Below are positions 27,215 through 34,837 of a stretch of 58,814 nt of DNA, piece by piece. How positions within the stretch are numbered: the stretch's first letter is position 1; the number at the start of each line of letters is the position of its first letter. Under the pieces are notes generated by a model that saw only the letters and a list, made by a program, of their open reading frames with translations, had not been told where the DNA came from and did not search any database. The position numbers and the translations under genes are program-made. Source of the DNA: Streptomyces lycii (GTDB taxonomy: Bacteria > Actinomycetota > Actinomycetes > Streptomycetales > Streptomycetaceae); NCBI RefSeq assembly GCF_009735685.1, contig NZ_WHPN01000354.1, positions 1 through 58,814 on the forward strand, written 5' to 3'.

Positions 27215-27964
27215 ATGTCCGTCACCGTCGAGGAGGCCGCCGCGCCCCGCGCGGTGGCGCCGGGCCATGTCCTGCGCCCCGCCGGTCCGCGGGACGTCGG
27301 CGGGGCCCGCGCCGTCATGCTGGACACCGTTTACCGCGACCTCCGGTCGGGCTATGTGCCGCGCTGGCACGCCGACATCATCGACATCGAGGGCAGCTAT
27401 CTCCGGCCGCCCCGGCACACCCTGCTCGTGGTCGAGCGGGACGGCGAGATCGTGGCCACCGGCGCGGTGCGCGACCGCGGCCCGCAGCACCCGCCGAACC
27501 CGCGCGAGGTCGCCGACCGCTTCCCGTCCGGCACGACCGCGCAGCTCTGCCGGATCTACGTACGGCCCGAGCACCGGCGGCACGGGCTCGCGCGGGCGCT
27601 GGTGCGGGAGTTGACCCGTTTCGCGGCCCGGGCCGGTGGTTACCGCTCGCTCTATCTGCACACGGATCCGGCCGTTCCGGGCGCGGAGCCGTTCTGGCGG
27701 TCGCTCGCGGTGGAGGTCTGCGACGAGCGGCGGCTGCCGGGCGGCGGCCAGGGGATCGTGCACTTCGAGCTGCCGTTCCCCGGCCGGTCCGGCATCGGCG
27801 GGGACGGGGCCGCGGGCCCGGCCGGAGCGCCCCTCACCGGCCCGGACGCCGCGCGGGCCGCCGCCCGTGACGCCACGGGAGCAGTCGGTCCGGATGCCGG
27901 TCCGGATACCGGCCGGGATGCGGGGCCCGCTGCCGGGGCCGGCCGGACGGTGGGACTCAAGTGA
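27215..27964 (+). CDS. GNAT-family N-acetyltransferase
   Basis: 249-residue cytoplasmic acetyltransferase. The GNAT core spans roughly residues 18-185: HTLLVVERDGEIVATGAVRDRG, then the acetyl-CoA loop CRIYVRPEHRRHGLARALVREL, then YRSLYLHTDPAVPGAEPFWRSL. The last 55 residues are Gly/Ala/Asp low complexity (repeats of PDAGPDTGRDAGP). The ATG 27215 follows GGAGG. Its stop codon forms the first three bases of the zinc-box-like operator of the next gene. The substrate is unknown, and the context hints at, but does not prove, a metal-homeostasis link. Confidence 0.88.
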   Translation: MSVTVEEAAAPRAVAPGHVLRPAGPRDVGGARAVMLDTVYRDLRSGYVPRWHADIIDIEGSYLRPPRHTLLVVERDGEIVATGAVRDRGPQHPPNPREVADRFPSGTTAQLCRIYVRPEHRRHGLARALVRELTRFAARAGGYRSLYLHTDPAVPGAEPFWRSLAVEVCDERRLPGGGQGIVHFELPFPGRSGIGGDGAAGPAGAPLTGPDAARAAARDATGAVGPDAGPDTGRDAGPAAGAGRTVGLK

Positions 27965-27976
27965 CAATCGTTTTCA
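27962..27976 (+). promoter_or_regulatory. Zur-box-like operator
   Basis: TGACAATCGTTTTCA is a 7-1-7 inverted repeat close to the actinobacterial Zur consensus (TGAAAATNATTTTCA type), with two asymmetric positions. It overlaps the region just upstream of the -10 box TAGGCT (27979-27984), so bound Zur would block transcription. A Fur-type regulator for another metal is the alternative. Confidence 0.65.
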
Positions 27977-27991
27977 TATAGGCTCGCCGTC

Positions 27992-29515
27992 ATGTCCTCG
28001 ATACGTCCCCGCAGGCGCGCCGCAGCGGCCGCCGCCTGCGCACTGCTCCTGCCCGTGCTCTCCGGCTGCTTCAGCGGCCCGACCGGCGGGGCCGCCGACG
28101 GCGGTTCCGGCGACCGGCGGCTGCGGGTCGCCATGGCCTTCCCGCCCGCCCAGGCCATGTCGCCGTACGGGGACGACGCCGTGCTCCTCAGCAGGCTCGC
28201 CGTCGTGGAGAGCCTGACCGCGCTGGACGAGAACGGCACCGCCGAACCCGCGCTCGCCACCTCCTGGAAGCGGAACGGCGACTCGGGCTGGACGTTCGAG
28301 CTGCGCGACGCGGACTTCCAGGACGGCGAACCCGTCACCGCGGAGGCCGTCGCCCGCTCCCTCACGGCCGCTGCCGAGGCACCCACGGCGCCGCGCGTCC
28401 TCAGCGACACCGACATCGAGGCGACCGCCCGGGACGAGAACACCGTCGAGATCACCACGGACGGCTTCGACCCGCTGTTGCCGCAGCGGCTCGCCAGCCC
28501 GTCCCTGGCGATCCTGTCGGAGGCCGCGTACGGGAAGAAGGGCAAGGCCGATCCGGCGGGCCACGCCACCGGGCCGTACACCCTGCGCGAACTCGACGGC
28601 ACGGCGACCGCGACCCTGGAGCGCCACGACGGCTACTGGGGGAAGAAGGCCCAGGCACCGGGTGTCGACGTGCGGTTCGTCGCGGACGGCACCGCGCGCG
28701 CCAACGCGCTGCGCGCGGGCGAGACCGACGTCGCCGAGGCCGTTCCCGTCGCACAGGCCGCCGTGCTCGACGAGAAGCTCGTCCACGAGGTGCCCACCGC
28801 GCGCACCAACAGCCTCTATCTGAACACCGCGAAGGGCGTGTTCGCCGACGCGGGCATGCGCGCCGCCGCCCGCACCGCCGTCGACGGCCAGGCCCTGGTC
28901 GACGGCGTGTACGAGGGCAGGGCGGACCCCGCGCGGGGGCTGCTCGGTCCCGCCCTGCCCTGGGCGGCGGAGCGGCGCGTCGAACCGGAGGGCCGTGCCG
29001 CGCCCGCGAAGCGGGCCGAGGTGCGCAGGGCGGACGAGATCGTCCTCGCCACCTACACCAACCGGGCCGAACTCGCCGAGGTCGCCGGCACCCTGCAACA
29101 GCAGCTGGAACGCGCCGGGTTCACGGTGCGGCAGGTCGTGCGCGACTACGCGCAGATGGAGGCCGACGCGCTCGACGGCGCGTACGACGCCTTCATCCTG
29201 CCGCGCAACACCCTGCTCGACACCGGGGACCCGGTCTCGTACCTCGGCAGCGACTTCACCTGCGACGGCAGCTTCAACATCTCGCAGCTGTGCGACAAGG
29301 CCGTCGACCGGGCCGTCGCGGAGGCGGCGGGCATCGCCGGCACCGAGCGCAGGCAGCAGGCCGAGATGCGAGCCGAGGCGGAGATCCTGGGCCGGGACGC
29401 GGTGGTGCCGCTGCTGCACGAACGGTTCGTCCAGGGGGTGGCGGAGGACGTCGAGGGGGTCTCCCTCGACCCGATGGAACGCACCCTGATCACGGCCGAG
29501 ACCCGAGTGGGCTGA
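27992..29515 (+). CDS. ABC transporter family-5 substrate-binding lipoprotein
   Basis: 507-residue extracytoplasmic binding protein of the peptide/nickel/opine-metallophore family. The lipoprotein signal is SSIRPRRRAAAAAACALLLP with lipobox LSGC (Cys about 26). The SBP_bac_5 core has MSPYGDDAVLLSRLAVVESL, EPALATSWKRNGDSGWTFELR and GPYTLRELDGTATATLERHDGYWG, then the helical hinge and ERRQQAEMRAEAEILGRDAVVPLLHE. The ATG lies 7 nt after TAGGCT, so the mRNA is probably leaderless and controlled by the zinc-box-like site. The permease gene follows after 3 bp. Confidence 0.92.
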   Translation: MSSIRPRRRAAAAAACALLLPVLSGCFSGPTGGAADGGSGDRRLRVAMAFPPAQAMSPYGDDAVLLSRLAVVESLTALDENGTAEPALATSWKRNGDSGWTFELRDADFQDGEPVTAEAVARSLTAAAEAPTAPRVLSDTDIEATARDENTVEITTDGFDPLLPQRLASPSLAILSEAAYGKKGKADPAGHATGPYTLRELDGTATATLERHDGYWGKKAQAPGVDVRFVADGTARANALRAGETDVAEAVPVAQAAVLDEKLVHEVPTARTNSLYLNTAKGVFADAGMRAAARTAVDGQALVDGVYEGRADPARGLLGPALPWAAERRVEPEGRAAPAKRAEVRRADEIVLATYTNRAELAEVAGTLQQQLERAGFTVRQVVRDYAQMEADALDGAYDAFILPRNTLLDTGDPVSYLGSDFTCDGSFNISQLCDKAVDRAVAEAAGIAGTERRQQAEMRAEAEILGRDAVVPLLHERFVQGVAEDVEGVSLDPMERTLITAETRVG

Positions 29516-29518
29516 CCG

Positions 29519-32071
29519 GTGCCCGCACCACACACCGAACCGGGGCGGAGGGGACCGGTCCCGGGAACGGCGGTGCCGGTTCCGGGACCGGCCGGAACGC
29601 CGGACCGGGGGACTGCCGGGGCGGCTTCGGGAGCGGCCGGGCCGGCCTGTGGAGCCGCGGTGCCGGACCCGGTGCCGGCCGGCGCGGCTCCCGAGTCCGC
29701 CGCTGCGGGCTCCGGGCCGGTCGTGGACGCCGGGTCCCGGGCGGATTCCGGCGCGGAAGCCCCGCACCCGGCCGGCGGGCCCCGGGGCGGGACGGAGGAA
29801 CCCGCCGGGGCCGGTCCTCCCAGGGGTGGGAGCCGGACGAAGCAGCGGCCTACGGAGCAGCCGAGCGAGAAGCAGCCGAGTGCTGAGCAGCCGAGTGCGG
29901 AGCAGCGGCCCACGAAGCACCCGTGTACGAAGCACCCGTGTACGAAGCACCCGTGTACGAAGCACCCGTGTACGAAGCAGCCGAGTGCGAAGGGGCCGCG
30001 TGCGAAGGGGCCGCGTACCGAGGGGCGGCCTCCCGGGGAACCGCCTGCCGAGGGGAGGCGCGTCGAGGGCTCGCGTGCCGAAGGGCCGCGTACCGAAGGG
30101 CCGCGTACCGAAGGGCGCGTGGCCGCCGTGTTCGGGCCGGCCGCCGCCGCGTTCGCCGCGGCCGCCGGTTTCCTCGCGCTCGTCGGGCTGCTGCCCTGGC
30201 TGACCCGCACGGACCCGGCGCTCACCATCCTGCGCGCCCGGTACGCCGACCGGCCGCCCACCCCGGACGTGCTGGCCGCCATCCGCGCCGATACCGGTCT
30301 CGACGGCGGGCCCGGTCCGGTCCTCGGCGGCTGGCTGAGCGGCCTGGCCCGGGGCGACCTCGGCACCTCCTGGGTGTCCGGGGAACCCGTACTGCCCACC
30401 GTCTCGGCCGCCCTCGGCGTCTCGCTGACCCTGATGGCGGGCGCCCTGCTCGTCGCCCTCGCCCTGGCCGCCGCGCTGGCCGCCCGCACCCTGCGGCTCG
30501 GTGCCCGGCGCGAGCTGCGACGGGCCCGTGCGGGCGCGGCGGCCGCGGTGCTCGCCGCGCTGCCGGAATTCGTGTTCGCGGCCGTGCTCGCCACGGTCTT
30601 CGCCGTGCAGCTGGGCTGGTTCCCGCCGCTGGGCTGGACCGGCCCGGTCTCCGTGGTGCTGCCCGCGCTCGCCATGGGCCTCCCCGCGGGCGCGCTGCTG
30701 GGGCGGCTCCTCGACGACGCGCTGCCCGCGGCCCTCGCCGAGCCGTGGGCGCGTACCGCGGCGGCGTACAACATCCCGCCCCGGCGCGTCGCCCGGCACG
30801 CGCTCCGCCGCTGTCTGCCCGCGCTCCTTCCGCAACTCGGGCTGGTCGCCGTCGGCCTCACCGGCGGGGCGGTCGCGGTCGAGAAGCTGTTCGCGGTCCC
30901 CGGGCTCGGCGGCACCGCGCTGACCGCCGCCCTCGCGCTGGACCTCCCCGTCCTCCAGGCCTGCGTGCTGGCACTGGTGCTGCTGGGGCTCGCCGCGGCG
31001 GGTGCCGTACGGGCCGGCCGCCGGGCCCTGCTCGGCGCGGCGCTCACCGATCGCGCACTGCCCGCGCTGCGCCGCCCCCGGCTGCCCGCCGGACCGGGGC
31101 TGCGGATCACCGCGTACGCGCTCGGCGCCCTTCTCGCGGCCGGTGTGATCGCCGGGTTGCTGCGGGACCCGCTGTACGTCGACACCGCCGCCCGGCTCGC
31201 GGACCCCTCCTGGGCCCATCCGCTGGGCACGGACGCCCTCGGCCGGGACGTTCTGGCGCGGCTGGGGCACGGCGCCGGGCGCACCGTGCTGACGGCGGTC
31301 GTCCTGGCCGTGGTCACGCTGGCCGCGGGGTTGCTCGCGGGGCTGCTGCCGCGGCTGACGGGCGGGCTCACGGCGGTCGCCAACGCCGTTCCGCCCGTTG
31401 TCGCCGGGCTCCTCGTCGCCTCGGTCGCGGGACCGGGCGCGGCGGGCGCGGCCCTCGCCGTCGCGGCCACCGGCTGGGCGCCGCTCGCGGCGCACACCGC
31501 GGCGCTGTACGAACAGGAACGCGCCGCCACCCATCTCGCCGGAGCCACCGCCCTCGGCGCGGGGACCCGGCACCGGCTGCGCCGCCATCTGCTGCCCGGC
31601 GTGCTGCCCCCGGTGATCCGGCACGCGGCCGTGCGCGTCCCGGCCCTGGCGCTGGCCCTCGCCTCGCTCGGCTTCCTCGGCCTGGGCGCACCGCCGCCCG
31701 CCGCTGACTGGGGACGGATGCTCGCCGAGAACATGCCGTACGCGGAACGCGCCCCCTGGGCCGTGCTCGCGCCCTCGGCGGCGCTGGTCCTGCTGGGGGT
31801 GCTCGCGGTCGTGCTGACGGCGCTCGCCGACGGCGCTTCCGCCGTCGGCGGGGAAGCCGCCGACGGTGCCCCGGCCGGGCCCCGGCGCGGCGGACCGCTG
31901 AACCGCGGCGGTCTGCTCGGGCGCGGCGGTCATCCGCTGAGGAGCCGCGGTCTGCTCGGGCGTGGCGGTCTGCTCGGGCGCGGCGGTCTGCTCGGCCGCG
32001 GCGCTGCGTCCCTGCGTGGTGGTCCGCTCCGGAGCCCCGGGCCGGCTCGGGCGGAGGGGGCGGGCCGGTGA
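29519..32071 (+). CDS. Fused DppB-DppC-type ABC permease with repeat-rich ends
   Basis: One 850-residue chain carrying both membrane subunits of a family-5 importer. After a 200-residue disordered N-terminus, a DppB-like half runs to about residue 500, with coupling loop AAAYNIPPRRVARHALRRCLPAL and PGLGGTAL. A DppC-like half follows (HPLGTDALGRDVLARLGHGAG; coupling loop AGATALGAGTRHRLRRHLLPG; LGLGAPPPAADWGRML). The N-terminus contains four perfect 15-bp repeats (HPCTK) and the C-terminus GGLLGRGGLLGRG repeats. The start used is GTG 29519. A GTG at 30119 just before the first helix is an alternative. No ATPase gene follows. The stop overlaps the MFS start (GTGA). Confidence 0.85.
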   Translation: MPAPHTEPGRRGPVPGTAVPVPGPAGTPDRGTAGAASGAAGPACGAAVPDPVPAGAAPESAAAGSGPVVDAGSRADSGAEAPHPAGGPRGGTEEPAGAGPPRGGSRTKQRPTEQPSEKQPSAEQPSAEQRPTKHPCTKHPCTKHPCTKHPCTKQPSAKGPRAKGPRTEGRPPGEPPAEGRRVEGSRAEGPRTEGPRTEGRVAAVFGPAAAAFAAAAGFLALVGLLPWLTRTDPALTILRARYADRPPTPDVLAAIRADTGLDGGPGPVLGGWLSGLARGDLGTSWVSGEPVLPTVSAALGVSLTLMAGALLVALALAAALAARTLRLGARRELRRARAGAAAAVLAALPEFVFAAVLATVFAVQLGWFPPLGWTGPVSVVLPALAMGLPAGALLGRLLDDALPAALAEPWARTAAAYNIPPRRVARHALRRCLPALLPQLGLVAVGLTGGAVAVEKLFAVPGLGGTALTAALALDLPVLQACVLALVLLGLAAAGAVRAGRRALLGAALTDRALPALRRPRLPAGPGLRITAYALGALLAAGVIAGLLRDPLYVDTAARLADPSWAHPLGTDALGRDVLARLGHGAGRTVLTAVVLAVVTLAAGLLAGLLPRLTGGLTAVANAVPPVVAGLLVASVAGPGAAGAALAVAATGWAPLAAHTAALYEQERAATHLAGATALGAGTRHRLRRHLLPGVLPPVIRHAAVRVPALALALASLGFLGLGAPPPAADWGRMLAENMPYAERAPWAVLAPSAALVLLGVLAVVLTALADGASAVGGEAADGAPAGPRRGGPLNRGGLLGRGGHPLRSRGLLGRGGLLGRGGLLGRGAASLRGGPLRSPGPARAEGAGR
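29918..29977 (+). repeat. 15-bp in-frame tandem repeat in the permease gene
   Basis: Four identical copies of cacccgtgtacgaag, in the permease frame, encode HPCTK. Related EQPSA/KGPR/EGPRT units flank them. Confidence 0.9.
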
Positions 32072-34617
32072 CAGGGGACCGGGTGGCGGAAGCGGGAGGG
32101 CCCATGGGCGGCGGCAGCCCGGACGGAGAGCGGCGACCGGCGAACGAGCCCCGCCCGGACACCGGCTCCCGCCCCGGGGACACACGGCACGGCGAGTGCG
32201 GACGGGAGGAAGGCCGGTCGGAGGGAACGCGAGACGGCGGCGAGTGCGGGCGCCGGGATGGACGGTCCGGGGACTCTCCGCGTGGGGGCGTCCGGCCCGG
32301 CGGCGTCCGGCCCGGGGACGCGCCGCCGGGCGACTCGTCATCCGGGAGCGCGCGGTCCGGGGACGCGCCGCCGGGCGACTCGTCATCCGGGAGCGCGCCG
32401 TCCGGGAGCGCGCCGTCCGGGAGCGCGCCGTCCGGGAACGCGCCGTCCGGGAACGCGCCGTCCGGGGACTCTCCGCCCGGCGACTCGTCATCCGAGAATT
32501 CGCCGCCAGGCGACTCGCTGTCCGGCGAATCCTCATCCGAGAAATCGCCACCCGGCGACGCGCCGTCCGGGAATCCGCCGTCCGGGAATCCGCCGTCCGG
32601 GCAGGTCCGGCCCCGGAGCGCCCGGCACCGGCCCCCACCCCGGCCGCGGCCCCCGCGCCCGAGCCGGTGGCGGTCGCTCGGCGACATCCGCGAACTGCCG
32701 CCGTTGCTGCGGCTGCTGGTGGGCACCCAACTCGCGTTCAACATCGGGTTCTACGCCGTCCTGCCGTACCTCGCCCAGCACCTCGGCGGCACGCTGGCCC
32801 TGTCCGGCTGGCTCGTCGGACTGGTGCTCGGCCTGCGGACGTTCAGCCAGCAGGGGCTGTTCGTCGTCGGCGGCATGCTGAGCGACCGGTACGGCACGCG
32901 CCCCGTGGTCCTCACCGGCTGCGTGCTCCGGGTCGCCGGTTTCGGCTGGCTCGGGTTCGCCGGGAGCGTGACGACGGTGGTCGGGTCCGTGCTGCTCATC
33001 GGGTTCGCCGCCGCGCTGTTCTCGCCCGCCGTGGAGGCCGAGACCGCCCGCCGCGCCGTACGGCACGAGGCGGCGACCGGCACGCCGCGGGCCCAGGTGC
33101 TGGCGGTGTTCTCGGCGGCGGGGCAGGCCGGGGCGTTCCTCGGCCCGCTGCTCGGTTCGCTGCTGCTGCTCGTGGATTTCCGTACGGCCTGCCTCGCGGG
33201 CGCGGGGGTCTTCGTCCTGGTGTTCGCCGGGCACTGGCGACTGCTGCCGTACGACCGCCCCGTCCCGCGCCCCGCCGTCCCGCGCCCCGCCCCGCCGGGG
33301 CCCCGTGGCACGGCCCCCGGGACACCCGCCGCGGAACCCGGCACACCCCGTACGGAACCCGGCACACCCACAGCGGGACCCCGCGCATCCCGCGTCGCGG
33401 AACCCGGCACACCCGCCGCAGAACCCGGCGCACCCCGTACGGAACCCGGCACACCGTGCGGGGAATCCCACGCACCCCGCAGGGAATCCCCCGCACCCCG
33501 CAGAAAGTCCCGCGCGGAGCCCCGTGCCCTCCACGGCGCGCGCGCCGTTCTCCGGAACCGGCCCTTCCTGCTGCTCTGCTGCCTCTACAGCTGCTATCTC
33601 CTCGGCTACAACCAGCTCTATCTGGCCCTCCCCGCCGAGGTCACCCGCGCCACCGGCTCGCAGGCGGCGCTCGGCTGGCTGTTCGCGCTGTCGTCCCTGC
33701 TCGTCGTGCTCCTGCAACTGCCGCTGACCCGGTGGTCGACCCGCCGGCTGAGCCCGCGTGCCTGTCTGGCCGGCGGGCTGCTGCTGTTGGCCGCCGGGTT
33801 CGCCGCGGTCGCCGCCGCCGCTCCGCTGCGGCTCACCGGGCTTCCCGGACTGGTACCGGCCGCGCTGTTCGTCCTCCTGCTGGCGCTCGGCCAGATGCTG
33901 CTGGTGCCGGCGGCCAGGGCGCTCGTACCGGATCTCGCGGAGGACCGGCACCTGGGGCTTCACACCGGCGCGCTGTCCTCGGTGTCCGGCCTGGCCGTCC
34001 TGGTCGGCAGCTCCGTCTCGGGCTCGCTGCTGGACCGCGGCGGCGCCCTGCTGTGGTCGGTCCTGGCCGCGGTGCCGCTGCTGGGGGCCGCGGCGGTACC
34101 GCTGCTGCGCACGCCCTCGCCCGGCGGTGGGAATGCGACGGCCGCACGGGACGCTGAGAGCCTTCGACGAGCACCCGCACCACCCAGCGCACATCCGACC
34201 GGAAGGACGCACGTGTCAGCCGCACTCTCCGACCAGCTCAAGCAGGTCATCGACGGCCCCGTCTTCGCCACCGTGGCCACCATCCAGCCCGACGGCAGCC
34301 CGCAGCTCTCCGTGGTGTGGGTCAAGCGCGACGGCGACGACGTGCTGATGTCCACCACCCTCGGCCGGCAGAAGGCGAAGAACCTGGGCCGCGACCCGCG
34401 TGTCACCGTGTGCGTCAACCCGGCCGACGACCCGTACGTCTACGCGGAGATCCGCGGCGAGGCGACGATGACCACCGAGGGCGGCCAGGAACTGATCGAC
34501 GAGCTGGCGCACAAGTACACCGGCCGGACGTACGCCGAGTTCAACCCGCAGGGCGTGACGGACGAGGAGCGGGTCGTCGTCCGGATCACCCCGCGCAAGA
34601 TCACCGGCAGGCTCTGA
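32068..34617 (+). CDS. MFS transporter reading in frame into a PPOX domain
   Basis: 849-codon frame. Residues 1-205 are hydrophilic repeats (SGSAP/SGNAP/PPGDSSS). Residues 210-390 hold the first six helices (TQLAFNIGFYAVLPYLAQHL; loop motif GGMLSDRYGTRPVVL). A 100-residue Pro/Glu/Thr linker (EPGTP repeats) and the second six helices follow to about 690. No stop follows: the frame passes through AAARDAESLRR-like linker straight into a complete PPOX protein starting at 34213. The permease half resembles drug/metallophore exporters. The GTG overlaps the permease stop by 4 bp. Either this is a true fusion or the MFS stop was lost; a sequencing frameshift near 34100 is possible. Confidence 0.8.
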   Translation: MTGDRVAEAGGPMGGGSPDGERRPANEPRPDTGSRPGDTRHGECGREEGRSEGTRDGGECGRRDGRSGDSPRGGVRPGGVRPGDAPPGDSSSGSARSGDAPPGDSSSGSAPSGSAPSGSAPSGNAPSGNAPSGDSPPGDSSSENSPPGDSLSGESSSEKSPPGDAPSGNPPSGNPPSGQVRPRSARHRPPPRPRPPRPSRWRSLGDIRELPPLLRLLVGTQLAFNIGFYAVLPYLAQHLGGTLALSGWLVGLVLGLRTFSQQGLFVVGGMLSDRYGTRPVVLTGCVLRVAGFGWLGFAGSVTTVVGSVLLIGFAAALFSPAVEAETARRAVRHEAATGTPRAQVLAVFSAAGQAGAFLGPLLGSLLLLVDFRTACLAGAGVFVLVFAGHWRLLPYDRPVPRPAVPRPAPPGPRGTAPGTPAAEPGTPRTEPGTPTAGPRASRVAEPGTPAAEPGAPRTEPGTPCGESHAPRRESPAPRRKSRAEPRALHGARAVLRNRPFLLLCCLYSCYLLGYNQLYLALPAEVTRATGSQAALGWLFALSSLLVVLLQLPLTRWSTRRLSPRACLAGGLLLLAAGFAAVAAAAPLRLTGLPGLVPAALFVLLLALGQMLLVPAARALVPDLAEDRHLGLHTGALSSVSGLAVLVGSSVSGSLLDRGGALLWSVLAAVPLLGAAAVPLLRTPSPGGGNATAARDAESLRRAPAPPSAHPTGRTHVSAALSDQLKQVIDGPVFATVATIQPDGSPQLSVVWVKRDGDDVLMSTTLGRQKAKNLGRDPRVTVCVNPADDPYVYAEIRGEATMTTEGGQELIDELAHKYTGRTYAEFNPQGVTDEERVVVRITPRKITGRL
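32391..32465 (+). repeat. 15-bp in-frame tandem repeat in the MFS N-terminus
   Basis: Five contiguous units of gagcgcgccgtccgg, the last two with gaacg, encode SAPSG/NAPSG. Larger 45-bp repeats containing gacgcgccgccgggcgactc flank them upstream. Confidence 0.88.
34213..34617 (+). CDS. PPOX-class F420-dependent oxidoreductase (own start inside the fused frame)
   Basis: 134-residue split-barrel flavin/deazaflavin protein. QVIDGPVFATVATIQPDGSP opens the barrel, then SVVWVKRDGDDVLMSTTLGR, KAKNLGRDPRVTVCVNPADD and a C-terminal VVRITPRKITGRL. It is complete from GTG 34213, which has ggaagga 5 nt upstream, so separate translation is likely even though the upstream MFS frame runs into it. Relatives reduce quinone- or biliverdin-like substrates with F420H2. 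The substrate here is unknown. Confidence 0.85.
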   Translation: MSAALSDQLKQVIDGPVFATVATIQPDGSPQLSVVWVKRDGDDVLMSTTLGRQKAKNLGRDPRVTVCVNPADDPYVYAEIRGEATMTTEGGQELIDELAHKYTGRTYAEFNPQGVTDEERVVVRITPRKITGRL

Positions 34618-34697
34618 CCGGAGGGGAACGGCGGCACGGGCCCGCCGGGACCACCCCGCGCCGGCCCGTACCGCCGCCGCCCTCCGCGCCGCACCCG

Positions 34698-34745
34698 CCG
34701 GAATCCGAGCGGCAACCTGCGCCGGAACCCGAGCGGCAACCTGCG
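34698..34745. repeat. 24-bp tandem duplication upstream of cysS
   Basis: Two 24-bp units with core gagcggcaacctgcgccgga differ at one base. The spacer 34618-34837 otherwise shows only the cysS -10 box TACCCT (34826-34831), 6 nt before the GTG start. Confidence 0.75.
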
Positions 34746-34837
34746 CCGGAGCACGGGCGGGACCCGCGCCGGAACCGTTCCGGCGCGGAACGGCGGCCCT
34801 GGCCCGGCGGCGCGGGAAAACTCAGTACCCTTGTCGG

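Noticed and set aside
27962..27976. IdeR/DmdR iron box
   Set aside because: Lacks the TTAGGTTAGGCTAACC pattern; the 7-1-7 TGA...TCA form fits Zur/Fur-type sites better.
27974..32638. A 1554-codon minus-strand frame opposite the transporter operon
   Set aside because: Arg/Gly/Gln-rich shadow, no domain. The + strand shows lipobox, helices and coupling loops.
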